The position numbers and the translations under genes were made by a program. Source: VKMB-3413 sp041027365 (GTDB taxonomy: Bacteria; Pseudomonadota; Alphaproteobacteria; Rhizobiales; Rhizobiaceae). From it: a stretch of 64,000 nucleotides of DNA. This document shows, piece by piece, positions 8,893 to 17,700 of this stretch (position 1 is its first letter; each line of letters begins with the position of its first letter). The stretch is from assembly GCF_041027365.1 (NCBI RefSeq), contig NZ_JBFTEH010000004.1:186001-250000 (forward strand), written 5' to 3'. The notes beneath the pieces are model-generated. The model saw nothing but the letters and a program-made list of their open reading frames with translations. It made no database searches and was not told the DNA's origin.

Positions 8893-10125
8893 ATGAATTC
8901 TCCAGTGTCCGGAGCGCCGGAAAGGACGAATCGAAAGCCGATGCTCGACGCCGCCACCGAACAGTCAGAGGAAGACGGGCGCCGGCGCGTGGCGAGGCCC
9001 GTCCTCGAAGGCGAGAACCAGGACGGCTCCGTGCGCCTGCACGCCTCCGGCGACTGGCTGGCGCGCACCGTCGGGCAGGTCGAGAAGCTTCTGAGCGACA
9101 CCAGCCATGCCGAGCTCGGCCAGAGCGTCGTGATCGACTGCGCCGGGGTCGGGCGGATCGACACCGCCGGCGCCTTCGTCCTGGAACGGCTCCTGCGCGA
9201 CATCGGGGCGGCCGGGCGCCAGGCGCGGCTGGAAGGCGTCCATCGCCAGGACGAGGCCCTGTTCTCCGCCGTGCGCCAGGCGATGGACCGCGAGCGGCCG
9301 GCCACGCGGCGCCATCGGCACAATCCGATCCTGGTCTTCTTCGAGCGGGTTGGGGCCGGCGTCTTCGGCATCAAGGACGAAGCCGTCGGCTTCCTCAACA
9401 TCATCGGCGGTGCGATCTACGGCGCGGGGCGGCGCCTCAGCGGCCGCACTCAGCTTCGTCCCGCGGCGATCTTCAACCAGGTCGACCAGATGGGCCTGCG
9501 GGCCGTGCCGATCATCACGCTGATCAGCTTCCTCGTCGGCGGCATCATCGCCCAGCAGGGCGCCTTCCAGCTGCGGCGCTTCGGCGGCGAGGTGTATGCG
9601 GTCAACCTGATCGGCATTCTGGTGCTGCGCGAACTGGGCGTGCTGCTGACCGCGATCATGGTCGCCGGCCGCACCGGGAGCGCCGTCACCGCCGAGATCG
9701 GCTCGATGAAGATGCGCGAGGAGATCGACGCGCTGCACGTCATCGGGCTCAACCCGATCGGCGTCCTGATCTTCCCCCGGCTGGTGGCGCTGACGATCGC
9801 GCTGCCGCTCCTGACAATCCTTTCCAACCTCGCCGCGATTGCCGGCGGCATGCTGACCCTCAGGGTCTATTCCGGCATCTCGATGGGCAGCTTCCTGACG
9901 GGGCTGCAGAACTCCGTCGATCTCACCACAATCCTCGTCGGACTGATCAAGGCGCCGTTCATGGCGATCGTCATCGGCCTCGTCGCGGCCGCCGAGGGCA
10001 TGAAGGTCGGCGGCAGCGCCGAAAGCCTCGGCCTGCGCGTCACCGCCTCGGTGGTCAAGTCGATCTTCCTCGTCATCGTCATGGACGGAATTTTCGCGGT
10101 TTTCTATGCCTCCATCGGACTCTGA
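8893..10125 (+). CDS. mlaE: MlaE-family ABC transporter permease with N-terminal STAS domain
   Basis: Inner-membrane permease of an MCE-type phospholipid transporter, 410 residues. Residues about 40-125 form an MlaB-like STAS domain (VVIDCAGVGRIDTAGAFVLERLL). The rest is the MlaE permease (five or six membrane segments; FNQVDQMGLRAVPIITLISFL, ELGVLLTAIMVAGRTGSAVTAE, EEIDALHVIGLNP). In E. coli MlaB is a separate protein, so this is a fused MlaB-MlaE form that is common in alphaproteobacteria. The start at 8893 is not certain; the ATG at 8941 is an alternative. The mlaF start lies 20 bases inside its end. Confidence 0.94.
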   Translation: MNSPVSGAPERTNRKPMLDAATEQSEEDGRRRVARPVLEGENQDGSVRLHASGDWLARTVGQVEKLLSDTSHAELGQSVVIDCAGVGRIDTAGAFVLERLLRDIGAAGRQARLEGVHRQDEALFSAVRQAMDRERPATRRHRHNPILVFFERVGAGVFGIKDEAVGFLNIIGGAIYGAGRRLSGRTQLRPAAIFNQVDQMGLRAVPIITLISFLVGGIIAQQGAFQLRRFGGEVYAVNLIGILVLRELGVLLTAIMVAGRTGSAVTAEIGSMKMREEIDALHVIGLNPIGVLIFPRLVALTIALPLLTILSNLAAIAGGMLTLRVYSGISMGSFLTGLQNSVDLTTILVGLIKAPFMAIVIGLVAAAEGMKVGGSAESLGLRVTASVVKSIFLVIVMDGIFAVFYASIGL

Positions 10126-10990
10126 GACCCTCGCCCAGGCCCCGGTTCAGGGACGGGCGACCGGCCGGCGGTCGGCTGCCGGAAGGCAGGGAAGCGATGA
10201 CGACGTCATCATCCGTGTCCGGGACGTCACCGTGCGCTTCGGCGAGAAGGCGATCCTGGAAAACCTCTCGCTCGACGTGCGCAGCGGCGAGATCCTCGGC
10301 TTCGTCGGCCCGTCCGGCGCCGGCAAGTCCGTGCTCCTGCGCACCATCCTCGGCCTCAACGCCAAACAGGCCGGCACGATCGAGGTATTCGGGGTCGACT
10401 ACGACAAGGCGACCGACAGCCAGCGCCTGGCGGTCGAGCGGCGCTGGGGCGTCCTGTTCCAGCAGGGGGCGCTGTTCTCCTCGCTGACGGTGCTCGAGAA
10501 CATCGAAGTGCCGATGCGCGAATATCTCGACCTGTCGCCGAAGCTGATGCACGAGCTGGCGCGGCTGAAGATCGACCTCGTCGGGCTCGCCCCGGACGCG
10601 GCGGAGAAATATCCCTCAGAACTCTCAGGCGGCATGATCAAGCGCGCGGCGCTGGCCAGAGCGCTGGCGCTGGACCCCGAGATCGTCTTCCTCGATGAGC
10701 CGACCTCCGGCCTCGATCCGATCGGCGCGGCCGATTTCGATCAGTTGATCATGACGCTCCGAGACACGCTCGGCCTCGGCGTGTACATGGTCACGCACGA
10801 TCTCGACAGCCTGTTTCAGGCCTGCGACCGCATCGCGGTCCTCGGCGACCGCAAGGTGCTGGTGGAAGGGCCGCTGTCGAAGATGCTGAGCTTCGATCAC
10901 CCCTGGGTGAAATCGTATTTCCACGGCAAGCGCGCCCGCACCATCGTGCAGGACGAGGAGCCGTCGTCCGGTCTTGTGGGAGCCAAGTGA
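10106..10990 (+). CDS. mlaF: MlaF-family ABC transporter ATP-binding protein
   Basis: ATPase of the MCE transporter, 294 residues. Walker A is GPSGAGKSVLL, the Q-loop is LFQQGALFSSL, the ABC signature is LSGGMIKRAALARA, Walker B is IVFLDEPTSGLDP, and the H-loop is MVTHDLDS. The FQQGALFSSLTVLENI segment is typical of MlaF/Ttg2A. It carries an unusual 30-residue polar N-terminal extension rich in arginine and serine before the first strand. It overlaps mlaE by 20 bases and ends in TGATG with the mlaD start, so the three genes are translated as one unit. Confidence 0.95.
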   Translation: MPPSDSETLAQAPVQGRATGRRSAAGRQGSDDDVIIRVRDVTVRFGEKAILENLSLDVRSGEILGFVGPSGAGKSVLLRTILGLNAKQAGTIEVFGVDYDKATDSQRLAVERRWGVLFQQGALFSSLTVLENIEVPMREYLDLSPKLMHELARLKIDLVGLAPDAAEKYPSELSGGMIKRAALARALALDPEIVFLDEPTSGLDPIGAADFDQLIMTLRDTLGLGVYMVTHDLDSLFQACDRIAVLGDRKVLVEGPLSKMLSFDHPWVKSYFHGKRARTIVQDEEPSSGLVGAK

Positions 10991-13557
10991 TGGAAACCAG
11001 AGCCAACTACGTCCGCGTCGGAATCTTCACCCTCGTCGTGCTCGCGCTGGCGGTGGGTTTCGTCTACTGGTCGGTCTTCTCGGCCAGCGGCTCGTCGCGG
11101 GTTCCGCTGCTCGTGCGCATCGAGGGCTCGGTCTCCGGCCTGCAGCAGGGCAGCCAGGTTCTGTTCAACGGCCTTCCCGTCGGCCAGGTGACCTCGCTGC
11201 GCCTCGATCCGAACAATCCGAAGGTGGTGGTCGCGACGACGGAAGTCGATCCGGGCATTCCGATCAAGGACTCCACCCAGGCGAATATCGGCTTCCAGGG
11301 CCTCACCGGCGTCGGCTTCATCGAGCTGAAGGGCGGTAACGTCGACCAGCCGAACATCATCCAGGTCGCCCGCGAGCAGGGCGTCGTGCCGATCATCAAG
11401 GCCAATCCGTCCGACGTGACGGACATCCTGGCGACGGCCAGAGACATCGCCGACCGCGCCAACAACATCCTCGGCCAGTTCCAGACGATCGTCGACGCCG
11501 TCGGGCCGTCGGTGAAGACGACGGCCGACAACATCACCAAGACGTCCCAGCATGTCGAGACGGTGACGGCGGCGCTCTCCGCCAAGACCGGCGAGATCGA
11601 TTCCTTCCTCAACAGCCTCGGCCAGGTGGCCGACAGCGCCAAGACGGTCGCCCAGGCCCTGCCGGGCGCGATCGGCGACGCCCGCAACATCCTGCAGGCG
11701 GTCGACCCGACGTCGGTCAAGCGCACCGTCGACAACGTCGCCTCGATCTCCGACACGCTGCGCAAGGAGTCCGGCAATGTGGCCGATGTCGTGGAGTCGG
11801 TGAAGACGGCGGCGAACAGCGTCGGCGAGGTCGGCAAGGTGATCTCGCGCAACACCGACGGCATCGATCATTTCCTCAATAGCCTCGGCCCGCTGTCCGA
11901 CACCGCGACGCAGGTGGCGGGGCGGCTCGACACGACCCTCCAGTCGGCGAACCAGCTCGTCGCGGCGGTCGATCCGAAGGAGGTGGAGTCGACGCTCAAG
12001 GGCATCTCGACCACCGCGCAGAACGTCGCCGATCTCACGACCAGCATCGGGTCGCAGAAGGAGGCGATCAATTCGGCGATCTCCGGCGCCTCGCACGCCG
12101 TGCAGAACGTCAACCAGATCACCACGACCGTCGCCCAGCGCAGCGGCGACATCGACAAGCTCCTGAAGAACCTCGCGCCGCTGTCCGAGACGGCGACCCG
12201 GGTCGCCGGCAATCTCGACACCGCCGTCCAGTCGGCGAACAGGCTGGTCACGGCGGTCGATCCCGCGAAGGTCTCTTCGGCCGTCGACGGCTTCTCCTCG
12301 GCGGCGACGGACGTCTCCGGCCTGACGAAGAACATCGCCGCGCAGCAGGGCACGATCGACGCGGCGATCTCCTCGGCCGCCAACGCGGCGCAGAATGTGG
12401 ACCGCATCACCCAGACGGTGGCGAAGAACAACGACTCGGTCGACAAGCTGCTCGCCAATCTCGGCCCGATCTCCGACAATGTCGGCCAGGCGAGCGCCAA
12501 GCTGAACCAGACGCTCGACACGGCGAACCAGGCGATCGGCTCGGCCAACCAGGTCGTCGCGGCGGTCGATCCGAAGCAGGTCAAGGCGACGCTCGACAAC
12601 GTCTCGTCGGCGACGGCCGACGTGAAGTCGCTGACGGACACGCTCGGTGCGCAGAAGGAGGCGATCAATTCGGCGATCTCTGGCGCCTCGCATACGATCC
12701 AGAACGTCAACCAGATCACCACGACCGTCGCCCAGCACAATGGCGACGTCGACAAGCTGCTCGCGAGCCTCGGCCCGATCTCCGACAATGTCGGTCAGGC
12801 CAGCGCGAAGCTGAACCAGACGCTGGATTCGGCGCAAGGGCTCGTGAACTCGGTCAACACGGACAAGATCAACAACGTCATCGACAACGTTCAGGGGATC
12901 ACGGCGGCGGTGAACGCCAAGTCGCCGCAGGTGCAGTCGATCATCGACGGCGTCGACAAGACGGTCCGCACCCTCAACACGGCGATCGACGGCTTCTCCG
13001 AGACGCGGGCGCAGGTCGACACGCTGCTGGCCAGCATCGACCCGGGCAAGGTCAACCGTGCGGTCGACAACGTCTCGGCGGCGACCGACAACGTCGCCAA
13101 GGCGGCGGATTCCATCGCCGGCGTCGCCGACTCGATCGGTCAGCACAAGCAGGACATCAACGACACGCTGGCCAACGCCAAGGCGATCAGCGCAACCCTG
13201 CGGGAGGCCTCGAAGCGGGTCGACAGCGTGCTCGCCTCGCTGAACACGACACTCGCCGGCTCCGGCGACGGGACGTCGCTCGGCGCCGACGTCGCCTCCG
13301 CGGCCCGCGCCGTGCGCACCGCGGCGAATTCGATCAATGCGGCCTCCAATTCGCTGCAGGCCGAGATCAAGCCGATCGCGGCGAACATCCAGCAGTTCTC
13401 GGGACAGGGGCTGAAGGAAGTGCAGTCGCTCGCCTCGAATGTCAGCCAGTCGGTCAGCCGCATCCAGGACGCGATCACCAGCTTCTCGAACGACCCGAGC
13501 CGGCTGATCTATGGCGGCGATCAGGTGAAGCAGTTCAATGGTCGCACACGTCACTGA
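10990..13557 (+). CDS. mlaD: MlaD-like MCE protein with very long helical repeat region
   Basis: Periplasm-facing substrate-binding subunit of the MCE transporter, 855 residues against about 180 for E. coli MlaD. It has an N-terminal membrane anchor (residues about 10-28, GIFTLVVLALAVGFVYWS) and one MCE domain (about 38-115, IEGSVSGLQQGSQVLFNG and GFQGLTGVGFIEL). The remaining roughly 740 residues are predicted amphipathic helix made of imperfect repeats of 89-103 residues, each with a VDP-x-x-V motif (bases 11701, 11968, 12256, 12565) followed by VDKLLANLGPISD-like segments. I use the ATG at 10990; a GTG codon at 10987 directly precedes it. The long tail could form an extended periplasmic coiled tube, as in other MCE proteins. 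Confidence 0.9.
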   Translation: METRANYVRVGIFTLVVLALAVGFVYWSVFSASGSSRVPLLVRIEGSVSGLQQGSQVLFNGLPVGQVTSLRLDPNNPKVVVATTEVDPGIPIKDSTQANIGFQGLTGVGFIELKGGNVDQPNIIQVAREQGVVPIIKANPSDVTDILATARDIADRANNILGQFQTIVDAVGPSVKTTADNITKTSQHVETVTAALSAKTGEIDSFLNSLGQVADSAKTVAQALPGAIGDARNILQAVDPTSVKRTVDNVASISDTLRKESGNVADVVESVKTAANSVGEVGKVISRNTDGIDHFLNSLGPLSDTATQVAGRLDTTLQSANQLVAAVDPKEVESTLKGISTTAQNVADLTTSIGSQKEAINSAISGASHAVQNVNQITTTVAQRSGDIDKLLKNLAPLSETATRVAGNLDTAVQSANRLVTAVDPAKVSSAVDGFSSAATDVSGLTKNIAAQQGTIDAAISSAANAAQNVDRITQTVAKNNDSVDKLLANLGPISDNVGQASAKLNQTLDTANQAIGSANQVVAAVDPKQVKATLDNVSSATADVKSLTDTLGAQKEAINSAISGASHTIQNVNQITTTVAQHNGDVDKLLASLGPISDNVGQASAKLNQTLDSAQGLVNSVNTDKINNVIDNVQGITAAVNAKSPQVQSIIDGVDKTVRTLNTAIDGFSETRAQVDTLLASIDPGKVNRAVDNVSAATDNVAKAADSIAGVADSIGQHKQDINDTLANAKAISATLREASKRVDSVLASLNTTLAGSGDGTSLGADVASAARAVRTAANSINAASNSLQAEIKPIAANIQQFSGQGLKEVQSLASNVSQSVSRIQDAITSFSNDPSRLIYGGDQVKQFNGRTRH

Positions 13558-13716
13558 TGACGGCGGATCCGCAGGGGCGCCGTGACTGCGGCCCTGCGGC
13601 TACGCGCGCGCGGAATTGTCCGGAGCGCGTGGGGCGGGCTGCAGCGCGGCATTGACAGTCGCAGTTGCGGATGCAAGCAAACCAGACGGGGATTCAGGAG
13701 CTTGGGGACATTGCAT

Positions 13717-14310
13717 ATGATGCGCGACACGACCCGGCCGGTGCTGGCGGCCCTGGCGGCGCTCGCCCTGTCTTCCTGCTCGACCAGCACGCCGAAGGAC
13801 ACGTTCGAGATCTCGTCGCCGCCGGTCCAGGCCGCCGTCCCAGGCCGTAGCCACAAGCAGGTGCTGATCCCCGAGCCGACCGCGATCAAGACGATCGACT
13901 CGGACAATATCGTCGTGAAGCCGACGCCCTATTCGGTCGAATATCTCGCCAACAGCCAGTGGGGCGACCGGCTGCCCCGCATGGTGCAGCTGCGCATGCT
14001 GCAGGCCTTCGAGAACACCGGCCGGATCGGCGCCGTCGGCGTGCCCGGGCAGGGGCTCGCCATCGACTACCAGCTGGTCATGGAAATCCGGAAGTTCGAG
14101 ATCGACGCCGTCGGCGGCGCCTCGCAGGCGCAGGTCGAGATCTCGGTCAAGGCGCTGAACGACCGCAACGGCACGGTTCGCGCCACGCGCGTCTTCGACG
14201 CCAGCGCGCCGGTCTCCGGCACGGCCAACGGCGACTATGTCGCGGCGCTGAACAGCGCCTTCGACCAGACGTCGAAACAGATCGTCGCCTGGACGCTGCA
14301 ACTGATCTAA
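13717..14310 (+). CDS. ABC-transport auxiliary lipoprotein (PqiC/YmbA-like)
   Basis: A 197-residue lipoprotein that begins MMRDTTRPVLAALAALALSS and then the lipobox cysteine (ALSSC), followed by a domain of the ABC_trans_aux family (VVKPTPYSVEYLANSQWGD, LPRMVQLRMLQAFENTG, YQLVMEIRKFEID). In E. coli the related PqiC anchors the PqiB MCE tunnel to the outer membrane, so here it probably is the outer-membrane end of the transporter encoded just upstream. A gap of 159 bases separates it from mlaD, still on the same strand. I chose the ATG at 13717 because it gives a clean lipoprotein signal peptide. The frame is open to 13582. Confidence 0.87.
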   Translation: MMRDTTRPVLAALAALALSSCSTSTPKDTFEISSPPVQAAVPGRSHKQVLIPEPTAIKTIDSDNIVVKPTPYSVEYLANSQWGDRLPRMVQLRMLQAFENTGRIGAVGVPGQGLAIDYQLVMEIRKFEIDAVGGASQAQVEISVKALNDRNGTVRATRVFDASAPVSGTANGDYVAALNSAFDQTSKQIVAWTLQLI

Positions 14311-14725
14311 ACTCCCTCGCGCCGCCGTTTGAGAGGATCTCGGCGGCTTCGCGTCCCTCTGACGGTTTCAGGCGAAGCAGCCGAGAGCGGCGGCCGCCGG
14401 TTCATCCGCGGCCGGACGCGTTCCCCGTAACGGTTGGCAAGCGCGCCCCGGCCTGACGACGGCGCTTCCGGTCCCGCGTCGAGACCGCAGCGGCGCCGGC
14501 GCTTCGGCGGCATGAACGCGGGTGCTGCGGCAGACCGGATGCGTCGCCATCCTCATCCGTCGGTGCGAATGCTGCTCGAGGCCCATGCGCCCGAGCAGCC
14601 CGAAGCCGGGCCGCCTCCGCAGATCCGTCACTTCCATCCGCTCGCCGTCAGGCCCGGCAGCCGGCACCGGGCCACCCGCCCATATTCTCGGCATTCCGGA
14701 TTCGAGCGAGGCGCCTCTCGACAGC
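14311..14725. other. Intergenic region, no recognised gene
   Basis: About 415 bases between convergent genes. It contains GC-rich sequence and short ORFs with no family resemblance. Both flanking genes end here, so no promoter is expected. Confidence 0.5.
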
Positions 14726-14763
14726 AGAACGGGAGCGGCCGCCGCGGCAGCCGCTCCCGTTCT
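14726..14763 (-). terminator. Hairpin terminator after the giant polar-growth gene
   Basis: A perfect 14-bp stem (agaacgggagcggc / gccgctcccgttct) with a 10-base loop, starting about 18 bases after the stop codon of the minus-strand gene at 14782. Confidence 0.7.
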
Positions 14764-14781
14764 CCATTCGTCCCTCGGGCC

Positions 14782-17700
14782 TCAGCTGTCGAAACGGCCG
14801 GAGGCGTGCGCCAGCATGGTATAGACCTTGCCGGTGTCGGAGGAGAGGTAGTTCCGCGTCATCCGGCTCTCCGGGTCGTTCTTCGCGATATCCGACAACA
14901 GCGTCTCGAAGTCCGCGATATAGCGGTCCACCGCCTCACGGAACTCGGTGTCGCGCTGATACTTGCGGCGGATCTCGTCGAAGGTCTGCTGACCCTTGAT
15001 GGTGTAGAGCCGGCGCGTGAAGACGTTGCGCTCGCCCTGGCGATAGCGGTCCCACAGCTCGACCGCGGCGTTGTGATCGATCGCCCGGGCGATGTCGACC
15101 GACAGCGAGTTGAGCGAGTCGACCACCTGGTCGGCCGAGCGGTCCACGGGAACCGGGGCACGCGCGGCCGGGGCGGTCGGGACCGTCGCCTCGTCCTCTT
15201 CTTCGGAGGCGCGGCGGAGGAGGTCGGAGACCCAGCCGCCGCCGGAGCGTCCGCCACTGGACGCCGGTGCCTGCGGCTGAGGCGCACGGGCCGGAGCCGA
15301 CGGCCGCAGCGGCGATGTCGCGGAGGACGCCGCGCCGGAGGCCGGACGCGGGGTTTCGCTGCGGCCGGTCGGCACGGCCGGCGTCGCTTCGCCACGCGGC
15401 GTCGTCGTCGGCTGCTGCGCCGGACCGCGGGGCGGCTCGTAGCTGGAGCCGCGGAGATCCCGGGCGAGGTTGCCGTCGGTCATGAAGGACGCCGCGATCT
15501 CCTGCTCGAAGTCGGAACTCTCCCCTTCGGTGAAGTTCAGGTCAGGCGCAGGGGCGGCCGGCTGCGGCTGCGGCTCCGGACGGCGCTGCGACGCGGCGGC
15601 CGTGGCCGCGGTCGTGGGCCGCTGCGCCGTGCGGCGATCGCCGACGTCGAAGGCCCGGCCGGACTGCGACACGATGTCGGAGAGGTCGCGCAGCGCACGG
15701 ATCTGGTCCGACACCGCCCGGCGCATCGCCTCGGTCGAGTTGCGGGTCTCCTCCGGCAGTTCGAAGACGCCGCGCTTGATCTCGCCGCGCGCCGCTTCCA
15801 GCTCCTTGCGGATGTCGGCAGCGGTGCGGCGCATCTCCTCCGTGGCACCCTCGAAGCGCTTCGTGGCCTCCTCGACGGCCGACTCGACCGCCTGACGCAT
15901 CGCCTCGGCCGCGGCACGCGAGCGCTCCTCGGCGCCCTGCATCTTCTCGTCCGCCGCACCGAGCGAGCCGGCGACGTCGGTCGACAGGCGCTCGGACAGC
16001 AGGCGCGAACGCTGCTCGGTACGATCGAACAGGCCTTCGATCACCTCCTGGAAGGAGCGCATCATCGCCCCGATCTCTTCGCCGCGCTGGACGAGGCCGG
16101 CCGACAGTTCGTCGAGCCCGCTGTGGCCGCCTTCCAGCACGGAGCGAAGGCCGGTTTCGCGCGCCTCCAGCAGCTCCACCGCCTCGGAGAGGACCGCGCC
16201 GTGCTCCTTGAAGCGGTCGGCCATGCCGGCCACCCGCGAGAAGGCGGCGGTCGAGAGCTTGTCCAGCCGCTCGACGTTCTGGTCGAGCAGTCGCGACGAC
16301 AGCGAGATCGCGTTCGATGCCTGCTCGGCACCCTCGGCAAAGCGGGCACTGGTGTCCTGCAGCGCGCCGTCGATGGCGGTCAGGTTCGACGCCGTCTCGT
16401 CGACGAGGCCGCGCAGCGACCCCGATGTCTGCGACAGCCGGCCGATCAGCGCACCGATGTCCTTCTGCAGCTGGTCGCGCATCTCGGCGACCAGCGCCAC
16501 GGCGCTGTGGGTCTTCTCGTCCAGCGAGCCGAGGATCTCGTCCGACGAGCGGTTGAGGCTGTCGATGGTCTCCTGGGCGCGCTGGGAGAGCGCCGCGACG
16601 AGTGCCGCGTTCTCGGCCCGCAGGCGCTCGGAAGCCTCCTGCGTGCTCGCCTGCAGGAGCCGTGCGAGCTCCATACCGCTATCGCCGAGCTCGGACAGCA
16701 TCGGCCGCGCCTCCTCGTCGAGCAGGCGGGAGATGTCGGCGTTGCGTGCCGCCAGCATGCCGGCGAGATTGCGGGTCTTCTCCTCCAGATCCTCGCTCAT
16801 CATCCGGGCACGGGTGGCGATCGCCCGTTCGGTCTCGTTCATCCGGTTGGCCAGGTCCTCGCCGGCCGCGCCGGCACTCTCCAGCAGCTGGTCGCGGGCC
16901 CGCTCGGTCTCCAGGCGGATCGAGTCGGAGATGGTCGCGAACTGGCCGGAGAGGTCGCTGCCGCGCGCCATGATCTCGTCGCGGGCGGCGTCGGCGTCGC
17001 GCAGCAGCATCTGCGAGGCCTCGGAGACCTCGCCGCGCAGCTGCGACGTGACCGACAGCACTTCGTCGCGCAGCGAGGCGGACGCACCGGCGAGTTCCTG
17101 GCGAATGCGGTCGGTGGCGCTGTCGATGTCCTGGCTGACCGGGTTGGCCGCCAGAAGATCGGAGAGCCGCTGCGCGACCGCCGCGATCTCCTCCTGGAAG
17201 TGCCGGGCACGCTCTTCGAGGCCGGACGCGAGCTTCTCGGTCTCGCCGCGAAGCTGGTAGGAGGCGCCGGAGAGCCGGCGCGAGAAGCCATCGGTGTTCT
17301 CGCGCAGTGATGCCTGCGCCGTCTCCGTCAGTTCCCGCATGCGGGCGACGGTCGCCTCCAGCTCGCTCGCCATCGTGCCGGCGTCGGCGGCGAAGCGGCC
17401 GCGGCTGTCGTCGCCGATCGCCAGCAGCCGTTCCCCGGCCTCGCTGATCCGGGCGGCGAAGCTCTCTGTGTTGCGCTCGAACTCGCCGGCGACCGCCGCC
17501 GAGATTCCGGAGAGCGTGTCGACCAGCGCCATGCGCTGCTCGGAGAGCTGCTCGCGCACGCCCGACGCCTCGCCGCGGATCTCGCTGGACAGGCGGGCGA
17601 TCTCGCTCGCCAGGGACTCCGCCTCGGTGGCGAAGCGCGAACGCGACTCCTCCGACAAGGAGCGGATGACCTCGGTCGCGCCGGTGATGTTCTCGGCGAT

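Noticed and set aside
10897..13554. 885-residue minus-strand ORF opposite mlaD
   Set aside because: Antisense shadow of the repeated mlaD tail, made mostly of arginine, valine, aspartate and leucine.
14434..17310. 958-residue plus-strand ORF, and similar long plus-strand ORFs at 18544-20502 and 20312-21937
   Set aside because: They lie opposite the giant coiled-coil gene. Their compositions (arginine/leucine or serine/arginine only) are antisense translations of its repeats; no family features and no ribosome binding sites.
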